Shown in pieces: positions 1 through 8,944 of a stretch of DNA of 64,000 nt; within the stretch, counting starts at the first letter, position 1; the number at the start of each line of letters is the position of its first letter. The notes under the pieces are model-generated. The model was not told where the DNA came from. It saw only the letters and a list, made by a program, of their open reading frames with translations, and did not search any database. This DNA is from Ruegeria atlantica (GTDB lineage Bacteria; Pseudomonadota; Alphaproteobacteria; Rhodobacterales; Rhodobacteraceae). A program made the position numbers and the translations under genes. Location of the stretch: positions 1,054,001 through 1,118,000 of the forward strand of contig NZ_WQBE01000001.1 in NCBI RefSeq assembly GCF_013032005.1, written 5' to 3'.

Positions 1-19
1 ACCGACGAGGAGAGCCGAT

Positions 20-1978
20 ATGGCCCTGGATGCAAAATCCGTCTCACTCACCTTTCCCGATGGCAATGCACGTTCTTATGACGCAGGCGTAACGCCCGCG
101 CAGGTGGCTGCCGATATCTCGACCTCGCTGGCGAAAAAGGCCATCTCGGCCACGGTGAATGGCCAGCACTGGGACCTGCAATGGCCCATCGAATCCGATT
201 CCGATATCGCCATTCACACCATGAAGGATGAGGTTCAGGCTAATGAACTGATCCGCCACGACCTGGCGCACATCATGGCCCGCGCGGTGCAGGAGATCTG
301 GCCCGATACCAAGGTCACCATCGGCCCCGTCATCGAAAATGGCTGGTATTATGACTTTGATCGGGCGGAACCTTTCACGCCCGAAGACCTTGGCCTGATC
401 GAAAAAAAGATGAAGGAAATCATCAACAAGCGCGACCCCGTAACCACCGAAGTCTGGGACCGTCAGCGCGCGATTGATTTCTACACGCAGAATAATGAGC
501 CCTATAAGGTCGAGTTGATCGAGGCCATCCCCGGCGACGAGCCGCTGCGCATGTATTGGCATGGCGACTGGCAGGACCTGTGCCGCGGCCCGCATCTGCA
601 GCATACCGGTCAGGTTCCAGGCGATGCGTTCAAGCTGATGTCCATCGCCGGAGCCTATTGGCGCGGTGACAGCGACCGCGCGATGCTGCAGCGTATCTAT
701 GGCGTGGCCTTCACCGGTAAGGAAAAGCTGAAAGCTCACCTGCATATGCTGGAAGAGGCCGCCAAGCGCGACCACCGCAAGCTGGGCCGCGAGATGAACC
801 TGTTCCACATGCAGGAAGAGGCACCCGGCCAAATCTTCTGGCATCCGAACGGCTGGAAAATCTACACCACCCTGCAGGACTATATGCGCCGGATGCAGGA
901 GCGCGATGGATATGTCGAGGTGAACACGCCTCAGGTTGTCGACCGCAAACTGTGGGAGGCCTCGGGCCACTGGGACAAGTATCAGGAAAATATGTTCATT
1001 GTCGAAGTCGACGAGGAACATGCCCGCGAAAAGGCAATCAACGCGCTGAAACCGATGAACTGCCCCTGTCACGTGCAGGTGTTCAATCAGGGCCTGAAAT
1101 CCTATCGTGATCTGCCGTTGCGGATGGCTGAATTCGGGTCTTGTGCCCGTTATGAGCCTTCGGGCGCGCTGCACGGAATCATGCGCGTGCGTGGATTCAC
1201 ACAGGATGATGGTCACATCTTCTGTGCCGAGGATCAGATCGAATCCGAGACCGCCAAGTTCATTGCCTTTCTGTCTAAGGTCTATGCCGATCTGGGCTTC
1301 CATGACTGGACGATCAAACTGTCTACTCGTCCGGAAAAACGGATCGGGTCGGATGAAAGCTGGGATCTGGTCGAAAAGGCGCTGGGCGATGCCTGTAAGG
1401 CCGCCGGATATGAGTATGAGCTGCTAGAAGGCGAAGGCGCGTTTTATGGGCCCAAGCTGGAGTTCACTCTGACCGACGCGATCGGCAGGACATGGCAATG
1501 CGGGACCCTGCAGGTGGACCCCAACCTGCCCGAGCGGCTGGATGCCAGCTTTATCGGTGCCGACGGCGCCAAGCACCGCCCGTTCATGCTGCACAGGGCA
1601 ACGCTGGGTTCGTTCGAACGCTTCATCGGCATTCTTATCGAAGAACACGCAGGCAAGCTGCCTTTCTGGCTGGCCCCGCGTCAGGTCGTCGTCGCCTCGA
1701 TCACGTCAGAAGCCGATGATTATGTGGCCGAAGTGGTTGAGACGCTCAAGGCCGCCGGTGTCCGCGCCGAGGCAGACATCCGCAACGAAAAGATCAACTA
1801 CAAGGTTCGCGAACATTCGGTCGGCAAGGTTCCGGTCATTCTGGCCGTCGGTCATCGCGAAGTTGACGAACGCACCGTCAGCGTTCGCCGGCTGGGCGAA
1901 AAACAAACGCAGGTTCAATCGCTTGAAGCTGTAACAAATGAGCTTTCACAGGCCGCGACACCGCCGGATCTGTTGTAA
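20..1978 (+). CDS. thrS: Threonyl-tRNA synthetase
   Basis: Class II aminoacyl-tRNA synthetase that charges tRNA-Thr in the cytoplasm. The 652 residues match the usual length. In order there is an N-terminal TGS-like domain (about 5-70), the editing/second domain beginning with H80-x3-H84 (RHDLAHIMA) and the RGPH segment near residue 190, the catalytic core with MNCPCH (zinc-binding Cys) near residue 345 and the [18 protein letters not shown] motifs, a YGPKLEF segment, and a C-terminal anticodon-binding domain from about 550. The start has a GAGGAGAG ribosome site 6-12 bases upstream. It stands alone and is followed by a strong hairpin. Confidence 0.98.
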   Translation: MALDAKSVSLTFPDGNARSYDAGVTPAQVAADISTSLAKKAISATVNGQHWDLQWPIESDSDIAIHTMKDEVQANELIRHDLAHIMARAVQEIWPDTKVTIGPVIENGWYYDFDRAEPFTPEDLGLIEKKMKEIINKRDPVTTEVWDRQRAIDFYTQNNEPYKVELIEAIPGDEPLRMYWHGDWQDLCRGPHLQHTGQVPGDAFKLMSIAGAYWRGDSDRAMLQRIYGVAFTGKEKLKAHLHMLEEAAKRDHRKLGREMNLFHMQEEAPGQIFWHPNGWKIYTTLQDYMRRMQERDGYVEVNTPQVVDRKLWEASGHWDKYQENMFIVEVDEEHAREKAINALKPMNCPCHVQVFNQGLKSYRDLPLRMAEFGSCARYEPSGALHGIMRVRGFTQDDGHIFCAEDQIESETAKFIAFLSKVYADLGFHDWTIKLSTRPEKRIGSDESWDLVEKALGDACKAAGYEYELLEGEGAFYGPKLEFTLTDAIGRTWQCGTLQVDPNLPERLDASFIGADGAKHRPFMLHRATLGSFERFIGILIEEHAGKLPFWLAPRQVVVASITSEADDYVAEVVETLKAAGVRAEADIRNEKINYKVREHSVGKVPVILAVGHREVDERTVSVRRLGEKQTQVQSLEAVTNELSQAATPPDLL

Positions 1979-2000
1979 CATTCGGCATGGAATTGCCCTG

Positions 2001-2028
2001 AATTCGGCCCCGCTTTTGGGGCCGAATT
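2001..2028 (+). terminator. Hairpin terminator after thrS
   Basis: Perfect 11-bp inverted repeat (AATTCGGCCCC / GGGGCCGAATT) with a six-base loop, 22 bases after the thrS stop, followed by an A/T-rich stretch rather than a clean T run. It probably ends thrS transcription and separates it from the bufferin operon. Confidence 0.7.
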
Positions 2029-2200
2029 GAAATATTTCCTCTTTTCTTATTCAAAAACAGTATATTAACTTACAAGGGGGCATTGTGCGCCCTGACGGGC
2101 TTGTGAGACACGGGCTCGTGAATTCAACTCTGGGCCGCAAGCCACTACCTTTGTCATTGTCACAAGCAGACATACGCAGTCATCAAAAGGGATTACCGAG
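2029..2200 (+). promoter_or_regulatory. Leader and promoter region of the bufferin operon
   Basis: About 170 bases without a gene between the thrS terminator and the first bufferin gene. An A/T-rich stretch around 2035-2075 (with a TATATT at 2061-2066) is the best place for a promoter, but no convincing -35/-10 pair stands out and I see no obvious sigma-F type element. Confidence 0.3.
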
Positions 2201-2503
2201 ATGTCGAACACCGCAAAATCACTGGTTATCGCAACCGCAGTCGCAGCCGCCGTTTCGGGCGCAGCCACAACTGCCACCGCACAAGCCAAAGAGAAATGCT
2301 ATGGCATTTCGCTGGCCGGTCAGAACGACTGCGCCGCGGGCCCCGGCACAACCTGCGCGGGCACCTCGACCGTAGACTATCAGGGCAACGCCTGGACTCT
2401 GGTCGATGCAGGTACCTGCGCCGATATCGAACTGCCGGCCGAGGCTGACGGCACACCGCGCAAAGGCTCGCTGGAAGCTCAGGACCGCGATCTGCCGGCA
2501 TAA
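2201..2503 (+). CDS. bufA: Bufferin-type RiPP precursor (DUF2282), secreted
   Basis: Small 100-residue protein of the DUF2282 family. It has a signal peptide of about 29 residues ending ATAQA, then a mature part with four cysteines (C33, C44, C52, C73) in the pattern [22 protein letters not shown] that is typical of the copper-related bufferins. In that family, known from work on Caulobacter, a DUF692 (MNIO) enzyme converts core cysteines to thiooxazole-type rings before or during export, and the peptide buffers metal in the periplasm. The gene is followed by enzyme, partner and DoxX genes in the expected order, which supports the call. An AGGGATTACCGAG ribosome site lies upstream. Metal specificity is inferred. 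Confidence 0.85.
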   Translation: MSNTAKSLVIATAVAAAVSGAATTATAQAKEKCYGISLAGQNDCAAGPGTTCAGTSTVDYQGNAWTLVDAGTCADIELPAEADGTPRKGSLEAQDRDLPA

Positions 2504-2523
2504 GTCTGGCCTAAGCTATTCAG

Positions 2524-2547
2524 GGGGCGGGCGACTTCGCCCGCCCC
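2524..2547 (+). terminator. Hairpin between bufA and bufB, possible attenuator
   Basis: Perfect 10-bp GC stem (GGGGCGGGCG / CGCCCGCCCC) with a four-base ACTT loop, 20 bases after the bufA stop, followed by TTACTT. It lies inside the operon, so it is more likely a partial terminator or an RNA-stabilising end that lets the precursor be made in excess over its enzyme than a full stop. Confidence 0.6.
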
Positions 2548-2573
2548 TTACTTCTAGAACAAGGAGCTGCCAA

Positions 2574-3431
2574 ATGTTGGATGACACACTCCGTTCGAAC
2601 CGCCTGCCTCTGGCACCGGGCGTCGGGTACAAGCCGCAGCATTTCGCACAGATCCTTGAACACGCACAGCCAGTTGCCTGGCTGGAAATTCACGCCGAGA
2701 ACTACATGGGTGACGGTGGTCGTCCGCTGGCGCAATTGCGCCATCTCTCGGAAAAGTTTCCGATCTCGGTCCATGGGGTTGGCCTGTCCATCGGCAGCGA
2801 AGGCCCATTGGATGCCGACCATCTGGCACGATTGAAACACCTGGTTGGCTGGCTGAAACCGGCCAGTTTCTCGGAACATCTGGCATGGTCGACCCATGAC
2901 AGCCATTTTCTGAACGACTTACTGCCTCTGCCCTATACTAATGCCTCGCTTGCACGCATTTGCGAGCATATCGATCAGGTACAGGAAACCGTAGGTCGCC
3001 AAATGTTGTTGGAGAATCCGTCCAGCTATCTGGCGTTCGAAGAAAGCACCTGGTCCGAGCCCGATTTTCTGCGCGAAGTTGCACGTCGCACTGGGTGCGG
3101 CCTGCTGCTGGATGTGAACAACGTCTTTGTCTCAGCCACCAATCTGGAATTCTCACCGCAGGGCTATATCGATGCCTACCCTATTGAGAAGGTGGGGGAA
3201 ATCCATCTAGGCGGGCATGATGAGGATGAGGACGACCATGGTCGCCCCCTGCTGATTGACAGCCATGGGCGCGAAGTCGTTGATCCGGTTTGGGCGCTGC
3301 TGGACTACGTTCTAGAGCGATCTGGCCCCAAACCCGTGTTGGTCGAGTGGGACACGGACGTTCCAGAATGGCCCGTGCTGCGGGCCGAAGCAGACCGTGC
3401 GCAAGCGGCCCTGGACCGCGTCCCGGCATGA
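2574..3431 (+). CDS. bufB: DUF692 / MNIO family RiPP-modifying enzyme
   Basis: A 285-residue TIM-barrel protein of the DUF692 family, the multinuclear non-heme iron oxidative enzymes that modify cysteines of RiPP precursors. Putative metal ligands are visible in order: H67 (SVHGVG), E101/H102 (FSEHLAWS), E147 (LLENPSS), D180-N182-N183 (LLLDVNN), H211 and H215 (EIHLGGH) and E258 (VEWD). I start at 2574 because AAGGAGCTGCCAA precedes it; the reading frame is open further upstream but would run through the bufA coding end. It lies between bufA and bufC and should act in the cytoplasm on the bufA product. Confidence in the family is high; the exact modification is inferred. Confidence 0.92.
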   Translation: MLDDTLRSNRLPLAPGVGYKPQHFAQILEHAQPVAWLEIHAENYMGDGGRPLAQLRHLSEKFPISVHGVGLSIGSEGPLDADHLARLKHLVGWLKPASFSEHLAWSTHDSHFLNDLLPLPYTNASLARICEHIDQVQETVGRQMLLENPSSYLAFEESTWSEPDFLREVARRTGCGLLLDVNNVFVSATNLEFSPQGYIDAYPIEKVGEIHLGGHDEDEDDHGRPLLIDSHGREVVDPVWALLDYVLERSGPKPVLVEWDTDVPEWPVLRAEADRAQAALDRVPA

Positions 3432-4189
3432 GCGTTTCGCAAGAAAGTTTTCACGCCGCGCTGATGAACCCGTCAGCCGCCATCCCTAAAGGACTGCTGG
3501 ACGCGGTCGCACAACCTGCCGGGCGGCGGTTCAGTGTGTATCGCAACAACGTGGCGGTGTCGCTGACCGAAGCGATGCATCAGGCATTTCCGGTCATCAC
3601 CAAATTGCTGGGGGCTCAGAACATGGATGGGCTGTCGGGTATTTTCCTGCGCAAACATCCCCCCTCATCGCCGTTGATGATGTTTTATGGTGAAGAATTC
3701 CCCGAATTTCTTGCCGGAATGGAGCAGCTCTCGCATATTGGATACCTGCCTGACGTGGCGCAATTGGAGCTTGCCTTGCGCCGTTCCTACCACGCCGCTG
3801 ACAGCGAACCAGCCCCAGCGGACGCACTGGCTGTTCCGCCCGAAGACATCATGCGGGCGCGGCTGGGATTTGCCCCGTCGATGCGGGTTCTGCGCTCGGA
3901 CTGGCCGATTTATTCGATCTGGCGTTTCAACACCGAAGACAACGCCCCCAAACCCGATCTCGCCGCCCAAGACGTTCTGATCACCCGGGCCGAGTATGAC
4001 CCGGTTCCACATCTGCTGCCCGAAGGCGGCGCGCACTGGATTGCGGGCCTTCAGGCCGGGCAAACCATTGGTGGCGCGTTTGAAGATACTGCAAACCATT
4101 TCCCCGAATTTGACCTTGGGGCCACTCTGGCGCTGCTTTTACAAGGCGGCGCAATAACCTCTGTGACTATCGAAAGGCTGGCAACATGA
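3428..4189 (+). CDS. bufC: DUF2063 bufferin partner protein
   Basis: A 253-residue protein whose first about 90 residues match the DUF2063 / HvfC-BufC N-terminal domain ([10 protein letters not shown].. and [15 protein letters not shown]). In bufferin clusters this protein is thought to recognise the precursor and present it to the MNIO enzyme; the C-terminal half is less conserved. Its ATG overlaps the bufB stop (ATGA), so the two are probably translationally coupled. No signal peptide or membrane segment is seen, in keeping with a cytoplasmic partner. Confidence 0.88.
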   Translation: MSVSQESFHAALMNPSAAIPKGLLDAVAQPAGRRFSVYRNNVAVSLTEAMHQAFPVITKLLGAQNMDGLSGIFLRKHPPSSPLMMFYGEEFPEFLAGMEQLSHIGYLPDVAQLELALRRSYHAADSEPAPADALAVPPEDIMRARLGFAPSMRVLRSDWPIYSIWRFNTEDNAPKPDLAAQDVLITRAEYDPVPHLLPEGGAHWIAGLQAGQTIGGAFEDTANHFPEFDLGATLALLLQGGAITSVTIERLAT

Positions 4190-4713
4190 CTGCCCTGATC
4201 TCATTGCACAACAACACCCTGGGACGGTTAGAGATGACCTCTGGCTGGTTGACACCGACCTTGGCCAGGCTGGTTTTTGCGGCAACATTGCTGGTGTATT
4301 ATTGGAATTCGGCGACCACCAAACTGGGCAGCGGATTCTTTGGGTTCCTGTTCCCGTCCGACGGTGCCTATGTGCAGATTTTCCCCAAAGCCATGGAAGC
4401 TGTCAGCTATGACAGCTCGCAATTGGGGATCATGCATTGGGCCATTGCTGTTGCGGGGACCTGGGCTGAGTTTCTTCTACCTACGCTGATCGTGATCGGC
4501 CTTCTGTCGCGGTTCGCGGCATTGGGTATGCTGGCATTTGTCTGGGTTCAGACGATCGTAGATGTCACGGGCCACGGTACGGAATTGGGCAGCTACTTCA
4601 CCAACGCCGTAAGCCTGCTGGATGATCGGACACTCTGGTCCTTCCTGCTGGCAGTGATCGTGATCAACGGCGCAGGGCCGCTGTCCGTTGATCGCATCCT
4701 GCACATCAAGTGA
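4186..4713 (+). CDS. DoxX family membrane protein of the bufferin operon
   Basis: A 175-residue inner-membrane protein with about four hydrophobic segments (roughly 24-44, 80-105, 108-130 and 145-165), of the DoxX family. It overlaps bufC by four bases and closes the operon. DoxX-like genes are frequent fourth members of bufferin clusters, where their role (redox, export or membrane anchoring) is not settled. An internal start at M17 (MTSGWLT) would also give a plausible DoxX protein, but the four-base overlap favours the longer form. Confidence 0.82.
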   Translation: MTALISLHNNTLGRLEMTSGWLTPTLARLVFAATLLVYYWNSATTKLGSGFFGFLFPSDGAYVQIFPKAMEAVSYDSSQLGIMHWAIAVAGTWAEFLLPTLIVIGLLSRFAALGMLAFVWVQTIVDVTGHGTELGSYFTNAVSLLDDRTLWSFLLAVIVINGAGPLSVDRILHIK

Positions 4714-4714
4714 T

Positions 4715-5083
4715 CTAGAAATGCGCCTTGGGCTCGTCCGGTTTACCCGCGGCCAGTCCAAGGAGGCCCGCAACACCCGCAAATGCCACCGGGAACATAG
4801 TGAACACGTTAAAGCCAAAGGCGTAATACATCCCGGCCGCTGAGATCAGCAACAAGACCCCTCCGATCAGGGCCCGTGCATGGGCCATTGCACCGCCAGC
4901 AATCGCTAATAGCGGCGCAATGATCGACGCGAACTGTATGAGTTGCGCGTTGTCCACCTGCTCGGCCAGCCCGTCGATCTCACCAAACCGATCAATCAGT
5001 TCGACATAGCCATAGCCGAAAAAGCCAACAATCATCCCGATCAAACCGGCGATGACACCCAAAATCATAGCAGCGTTACGCAT
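4715..5083 (-). CDS. Small four-segment membrane protein, unknown
   Basis: A 122-residue hydrophobic protein with a likely membrane helix at 5-25 and three more between about 50 and 112, and a short charged tail (GKPDEPKAHF). I do not recognise the family beyond a general likeness to small DUF4064-type membrane proteins. A GAGGA ribosome site sits seven bases before the ATG. It ends two bases from the end of the DoxX gene, so the two converge with no room for a separate terminator. Confidence 0.6.
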   Translation of the reverse strand: MRNAAMILGVIAGLIGMIVGFFGYGYVELIDRFGEIDGLAEQVDNAQLIQFASIIAPLLAIAGGAMAHARALIGGVLLLISAAGMYYAFGFNVFTMFPVAFAGVAGLLGLAAGKPDEPKAHF

Positions 5084-5124
5084 TCAAAATCCTCTAACTT
5101 GCGTCAATTCAGATAGTCATCAGG

Positions 5125-5442
5125 TCACGCAACGCCAAGCCCTGCCTTCGTTTCCGCCGTCCATCCCAGATACAGGGTACCGTCTTGCTCGATCAGGGGG
5201 CGCTTCATCAGGGTCGGGTGATCTGCCAGCAGTTCCAGCGGAGGCCGCGCGCGTTGTGCATCGTCTAATCCACGCCAGGTTGTCGAACGGGTATTGAGCA
5301 AAGCCTCGCCGAAGCGATCCAGCGCCTGCGTCAGCATCGCTTTGGGTACGCCATCGGTCCGAACGTCGACAAACTCAGTATCTGGAAGTGATTTCAAAGC
5401 CTTGCGGCACGTGTCACAGTTCTTCAGACCATAAAGGCGCAT
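5125..5442 (-). CDS. ArsC/Spx-like thioredoxin-fold protein
   Basis: A 105-residue protein of the ArsC family, closest in style to YffB-type proteins: N-terminal MRLYGLKNCDTCRKA with a C-x2-C pair, and a KRPL segment followed by a GW motif (LGWTAE) near the C terminus. True arsenate reductases have a single catalytic Cys plus arginines; the CxxC form and size point to an uncharacterised reductase-like member. I start at 5442, where AGGAGACACC precedes the ATG, rather than nine codons upstream. It may be co-transcribed with the downstream membrane gene, 41 bases away. Confidence 0.82.
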   Translation of the reverse strand: MRLYGLKNCDTCRKALKSLPDTEFVDVRTDGVPKAMLTQALDRFGEALLNTRSTTWRGLDDAQRARPPLELLADHPTLMKRPLIEQDGTLYLGWTAETKAGLGVA

Positions 5443-5560
5443 TTCGGGTGTCTCCTGTATCTGGTTCAATTTTCAGCAAATTTGCCTGCACGTTTCAGAA
5501 ATTCTTGATTTTTTACTTCACCATGCAATGTTGAAAAAGACGAAACTCACAATTCGCGCT

Positions 5561-5578
5561 GTATCGTTACGGCGATAC
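5561..5578 (+). promoter_or_regulatory. Hairpin in the cold-shock gene leader
   Basis: Short inverted repeat GTATCG / CGATAC with a six-base loop, 80 bases upstream of the cold shock start. Cold-shock genes often have structured leaders that respond to temperature. Here only a weak local hairpin can be seen, so this is a suggestion. Confidence 0.25.
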
Positions 5579-5657
5579 GGTAATCAATTGCGGCGACGTC
5601 AATCACTGCCCCCACCAATTATGTGGGACAACGCGTAAGTAGAAGGAGACACGGGAA

Positions 5658-5864
5658 ATGCCAACTGGCACCGTGAAATGGTTTAATACCACGAAAGGCT
5701 ACGGGTTTATTGCCCCTGATGAGGGCGGCAAGGACGTATTTGTTCATATCTCGGCCGTTGAACGGTCCGGTCTGACCGGGCTCGCTGACAATCAGAAAGT
5801 CTCGTATGAGTTGGAAGACGGGCGCGACGGCCGACAAATGGCATCTGATTTAAAGCCACTGTAA
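5658..5864 (+). CDS. cspA: CspA-family cold shock protein
   Basis: A 68-residue single-domain cold shock protein that binds single-stranded RNA and DNA as a chaperone. The RNP1 motif (KGYGFI, residues about 13-18) and RNP2 motif (VFVHIS, about 29-34) are both present. The ribosome site AAGGAGACACGGGAA is strong. It stands alone, with an untranslated leader that must lie within the 215 bases shared with the divergent ArsC-like gene. Confidence 0.95.
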   Translation: MPTGTVKWFNTTKGYGFIAPDEGGKDVFVHISAVERSGLTGLADNQKVSYELEDGRDGRQMASDLKPL

Positions 5865-5870
5865 AACAGT

Positions 5871-5885
5871 CCCGCATGCTGCGGG
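5871..5885 (+). terminator. Short hairpin after the cold shock gene
   Basis: CCCGCA / TGCGGG with a three-base loop, six bases after the stop. There is no T run, so termination may rely on one of the two stronger hairpins further on. Confidence 0.4.
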
Positions 5886-5899
5886 TGATCAAAACAGGC

Positions 5900-5978
5900 C
5901 AACGGCCAATTTCCGGCCGTTGACCAATATTCAAAGGTTAGAAACCTTACCCTCGCGCCGGGTCGGCTTAGGCGCGAG
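5900..5978. terminator. Two inverted repeats between convergent cspA and thyX
   Basis: CAACGGCC (5900-5907) pairs with GGCCGTTG (5915-5922), and CTCGCGCC (5952-5959) pairs with GGCGCGAG (5971-5978). The second is followed on the + strand by an A/T stretch ending in TTTTT, so it looks like a rho-independent terminator for cspA and could also serve thyX. Confidence 0.55.
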
Positions 5979-6020
5979 AGTATTAGCTTTTTCCGTCACA
6001 ATAATGCGCAATACGCGAGA

Positions 6021-6932
6021 TCAGCTTTTGCGAATGACCGCTTCGAACTCGCGCCATTCCCGAGCGGTCATGCCCGAGTTTTCCTGCGTGACATTTTCCC
6101 CGGCCAGCATCCGGCGCAGGCTGTCGACCATCTGAGCCGAAAGGTTCACCGCACCCAGCCGATAATCCTCGAACGCTTTGTAGGCGAAGGGTACCCAGTC
6201 GGCGACGATCTTGCACATGGTATCCGCATAGACCCGAATCTCGTACTGCGCATGCGGGTCGGCACGCAGGCGCAAGAAGTGGAACAGGTTGTGCAGATCA
6301 ACCTTCCAATACCACTGCGTATAGATATTCGCGGGCAGGTTCATCCGCGCCAGTTCACGCGCCAGACCCTGTTGGCCGTCTTGGTTGATCATCGATTCAT
6401 AATTGTCATAGCACCGGGCGCTATCAGCCTTGAGGATATCCAGAACTCGCGCGGCCTCTTCCCCTTGCAGCGCATCACCCCGGCCTTGGTTGTTTACCTC
6501 GGACTGCGCGGCAACGTGATCGGGTGCGGGGATATAGAACTCGCGGTCCAGAATCGAATAGCGCGCGGAATACTCGTTCACATTTGCCGTGCGGTGACGA
6601 ATCCACTGCCGGGCGACAAAGACAGGTAGCTTGACGTGTAGCTTGATCTCGCACATCTCGAACGGGGTCGAATGCCAGTGACGCATCAGATAGCGGATCA
6701 GACCCTCATCGTTCTGCACCGATTTTGTGCCTTTGCCATACGACACCCGCGCCGCCTGACAGATCGCCGCGTCGTCACCCATATAGTCGATCACGCGCAC
6801 AAAGCCGTGGTCCAGCACCTGATGAGCGGTATAAAGGTGATCTTCCATACCCGCAGCCACAACGCGGCGTGTTGGATGCGATTGCGCCCGTTGCGCTTCG
6901 ATCTCGGCCAGTTGGTCAGAGGACAGCGGCAT
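6021..6932 (-). CDS. thyX: Flavin-dependent thymidylate synthase ThyX
   Basis: A 303-residue ThyX that makes dTMP from dUMP with FAD, NADPH and methylene-tetrahydrofolate. The signature R-H-R-x7-S is present ([11 protein letters not shown]), preceded by VARQWI, and the C-terminal RMNLP(A)NIYTQWYWK and NLFHFLRLR segments bind substrate and flavin. It is slightly longer than many ThyX proteins because of an N-terminal extension of about 45 residues common in alphaproteobacteria. It is divergent from gloA and ends opposite cspA. GGAAAGGAAC precedes the start. Confidence 0.97.
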   Translation of the reverse strand: MPLSSDQLAEIEAQRAQSHPTRRVVAAGMEDHLYTAHQVLDHGFVRVIDYMGDDAAICQAARVSYGKGTKSVQNDEGLIRYLMRHWHSTPFEMCEIKLHVKLPVFVARQWIRHRTANVNEYSARYSILDREFYIPAPDHVAAQSEVNNQGRGDALQGEEAARVLDILKADSARCYDNYESMINQDGQQGLARELARMNLPANIYTQWYWKVDLHNLFHFLRLRADPHAQYEIRVYADTMCKIVADWVPFAYKAFEDYRLGAVNLSAQMVDSLRRMLAGENVTQENSGMTAREWREFEAVIRKS

Positions 6933-7107
6933 AAAAGTTCCTTTCCAGCAATGAGTCGCCCACCACTATATATCGGCAATTCCCCGACCGGAACCGCGAC
7001 ATGTGCACCCAGCGGCGCATTTTCAAAATTGTGTCCGCCCTGCCCCTCGACACGCATTTTCCGCGCGCTAAGCTGCAGCCCATCACCTGAACGGAAAGGA
7101 AGCCACA
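6933..7107. promoter_or_regulatory. Divergent intergenic region thyX / gloA
   Basis: 175 bases between two outward-facing starts, so both promoters must lie here. A TATATAT stretch at about 6967-6974 is the only A/T-rich patch and could be a -10 region. No operator repeat is clear. Confidence 0.3.
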
Positions 7108-7536
7108 ATGGGGCTGAGATATCTTCACACCATGATCCGCGTGAAGGATCTGGAAAAGTCGATGGCGTTTTTTGAGTTGCTGGGCCTGAAGGAAACCCGC
7201 CGCTATGACAGCGAGGCGGGGCGGTTTTCGCTGATCTTCATGGCGCCCCCGGGGCAAGAGGATCGCCCAATTGAGCTGACCCACAATTGGGATGGTGACG
7301 ATGCGCTGCCCAGCGACAGTCGGCATTTCGGGCATTTGGCCTATGGCGTCGACAATATTTACGAGGTCTGCCAGCACTTGCAGGACAATGGTGTGGTGAT
7401 CAACCGCCCGCCCCGCGACGGCCGTATGGCGTTTGTACGGTCGCCCGACAATATCTCGGTCGAGTTGCTACAGAACGGTGACGCGCTGGAAGCCGCCGAA
7501 CCCTGGGTCAGCATGGAAAGCACCGGACACTGGTGA
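7108..7536 (+). CDS. gloA: Lactoylglutathione lyase (glyoxalase I)
   Basis: A 142-residue VOC-fold enzyme that converts the methylglyoxal-glutathione hemithioacetal to S-lactoylglutathione. Metal ligands H7, E56, H76 and E119 can be placed in the expected spots (YLHTMIRV, IELTHN, FGHLAYGV, SVELLQ). The start follows GAAAGGAAGCCACA. The downstream DUF1194 gene starts in its stop codon region (GTGA), so the three genes to 8944 likely form one transcript. Confidence 0.94.
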   Translation: MGLRYLHTMIRVKDLEKSMAFFELLGLKETRRYDSEAGRFSLIFMAPPGQEDRPIELTHNWDGDDALPSDSRHFGHLAYGVDNIYEVCQHLQDNGVVINRPPRDGRMAFVRSPDNISVELLQNGDALEAAEPWVSMESTGHW

Positions 7537-8237
7537 TCCGATGGCTGACAGCACTGGGACTGGCCGGACTGGCCAGCCCGCTTCGGGCCGAAACCTGTCG
7601 CCTGGCCTTGGCGTTGGCTATGGATATCTCAAGCTCGGTGGATGCAACCGAGGATACCCTGCAGCGGCAGGGCCTGGCCGCTGCCCTGATCGCCCCTGAG
7701 GTGACCGAGGCGTTCTTTTCCTCTCCTTTGCCCGTGGCATTGGCTGTGTATGAGTGGGGCAGCCGCTCGACCCAGCGCATGATCCTGAACTGGACGATGA
7801 TCAACACGCAAGCTGATTTGCTAACGGCGGCAGAGACCATACAGCGTTCAGTCCGATCTGACGGTGACTCGGCCACTGCCATGGGGCAAGCTTTGGCTTT
7901 TGGTGCGACCCTGATGCAGCAAGCACCACCATGTTTGTTTCAGACCATCGACCTGTCTGGGGACGGCGCAAATAACGATGGTTTCCAACCTGCATCCGCT
8001 TATCGCCACTTTCCGTTCGAGGGCATTGTGGTCAACGGGCTGGTTATCAATGCTGCCGATTTCGAGGGCGAAGTTCATCTGATTCCCTACTTCGAAAACA
8101 ATGTTCTGTACGGGCCTGGCGCATTTCTAGAAGTCGCACAGGGGTTCGAGGATTTCGAACGCGCCATGCGGCGGAAGCTGGAACGTGAACTGACAAGCTT
8201 GCAAATCGGCGTGCTGCAGGACTTCGCGCCCAGATGA
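7533..8237 (+). CDS. Secreted DUF1194 von Willebrand-like protein, copy 1
   Basis: A 234-residue protein with a signal peptide (about 1-19, ending LRAE) and a DUF1194 / VWA-type domain. A MIDAS-like D31-x-S33-x-S35 motif follows the first strand (AMDISSSVD), and DLSGDGANN near residue 145 is the second conserved block. VWA domains bind metal and partner proteins; no function is known for DUF1194. It starts with GTG overlapping the gloA stop. The next gene is a paralogue, and the two are clearly related across their whole length. Confidence 0.85.
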   Translation: MIRWLTALGLAGLASPLRAETCRLALALAMDISSSVDATEDTLQRQGLAAALIAPEVTEAFFSSPLPVALAVYEWGSRSTQRMILNWTMINTQADLLTAAETIQRSVRSDGDSATAMGQALAFGATLMQQAPPCLFQTIDLSGDGANNDGFQPASAYRHFPFEGIVVNGLVINAADFEGEVHLIPYFENNVLYGPGAFLEVAQGFEDFERAMRRKLERELTSLQIGVLQDFAPR

Positions 8238-8944
8238 CGCGACTATTGGCATTTGTCATTAGTTTGTTCGCTGGTTCGGCCACGGCAGAGTGCCGACAAG
8301 CTCTGGCGCTGGGGCTGGATGTTTCTGGTTCGGTGGACAGTCACGAATACCGGCTGCAACTTGACGGTGTGGCAGCTGCTTTGCAGCGTCCTGAAGTGGT
8401 CCAGCTATTGCTGTCAAACCCTGCTGCCCCTGTGCGGCTGGCGATTTTCGAGTGGAGCGAGCCGGGCCATCAACGTCTGTTGCAAGACTGGATCGCCATA
8501 CGTTCTGTTAACGATCTTGAACAGATCGCCTTTCTACTGAACCGAACCAAGCGCAGTGCCGCCCCGCAAGGTACGGCTGTTGGCTCAGCGATGCTGTTCG
8601 GGGCCGACCTGCTGTCCGACCAAACAAGTTGCTGGAAACGAACACTCGATCTGTCCGGCGACGGCAAACACAATCTGGGCACTCACCCGCGCGAAGCCAA
8701 AAGCACGCTTGAAGCTTCGGGCATCACCATCAACGGCCTGGTCATCGGCGCGGATGATCCCAGCCACGGCGACAAACGCTATGTGCAGGTTGGAGAGCTG
8801 TCTGCCTATTACACCGCCTGGGTCATCCTGGGGCCAGATGCCTTTGTCGAGGTTGCCCTGGGGTTTGACGCTTATGAGGACGCCATGACCCGAAAGCTGA
8901 TCCGAGAGCTTGAAGGGCTGATCCTGTCCGATGCGCGCCCCTGA
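8234..8944 (+). CDS. Secreted DUF1194 von Willebrand-like protein, copy 2
   Basis: A 236-residue paralogue of the preceding gene: signal peptide about 1-18 (SATAE), MIDAS-like D29-x-S31-x-S33 (LDVSGSVD), the block DLSGDGKHN, GITINGLVIGADD, and the ending GFDAYEDAMTRKL that mirrors GFEDFERAMRRKL in copy 1. The ATG overlaps the previous stop by four bases. The pair arose by tandem duplication and has diverged considerably. Periplasmic or surface location is inferred from the signal peptide. Confidence 0.85.
   Translation: MTRLLAFVISLFAGSATAECRQALALGLDVSGSVDSHEYRLQLDGVAAALQRPEVVQLLLSNPAAPVRLAIFEWSEPGHQRLLQDWIAIRSVNDLEQIAFLLNRTKRSAAPQGTAVGSAMLFGADLLSDQTSCWKRTLDLSGDGKHNLGTHPREAKSTLEASGITINGLVIGADDPSHGDKRYVQVGELSAYYTAWVILGPDAFVEVALGFDAYEDAMTRKLIRELEGLILSDARP

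Noticed and set aside
44-1303. A 419-codon open frame antisense to thrS
   Set aside because: It runs opposite clear thrS motifs, has no recognisable domain, and is an effect of the GC-rich codon pattern.
5125-5442. Arsenate reductase ArsC
   Set aside because: The CxxC N terminus and short length fit YffB-like proteins better, and no ars genes are nearby.
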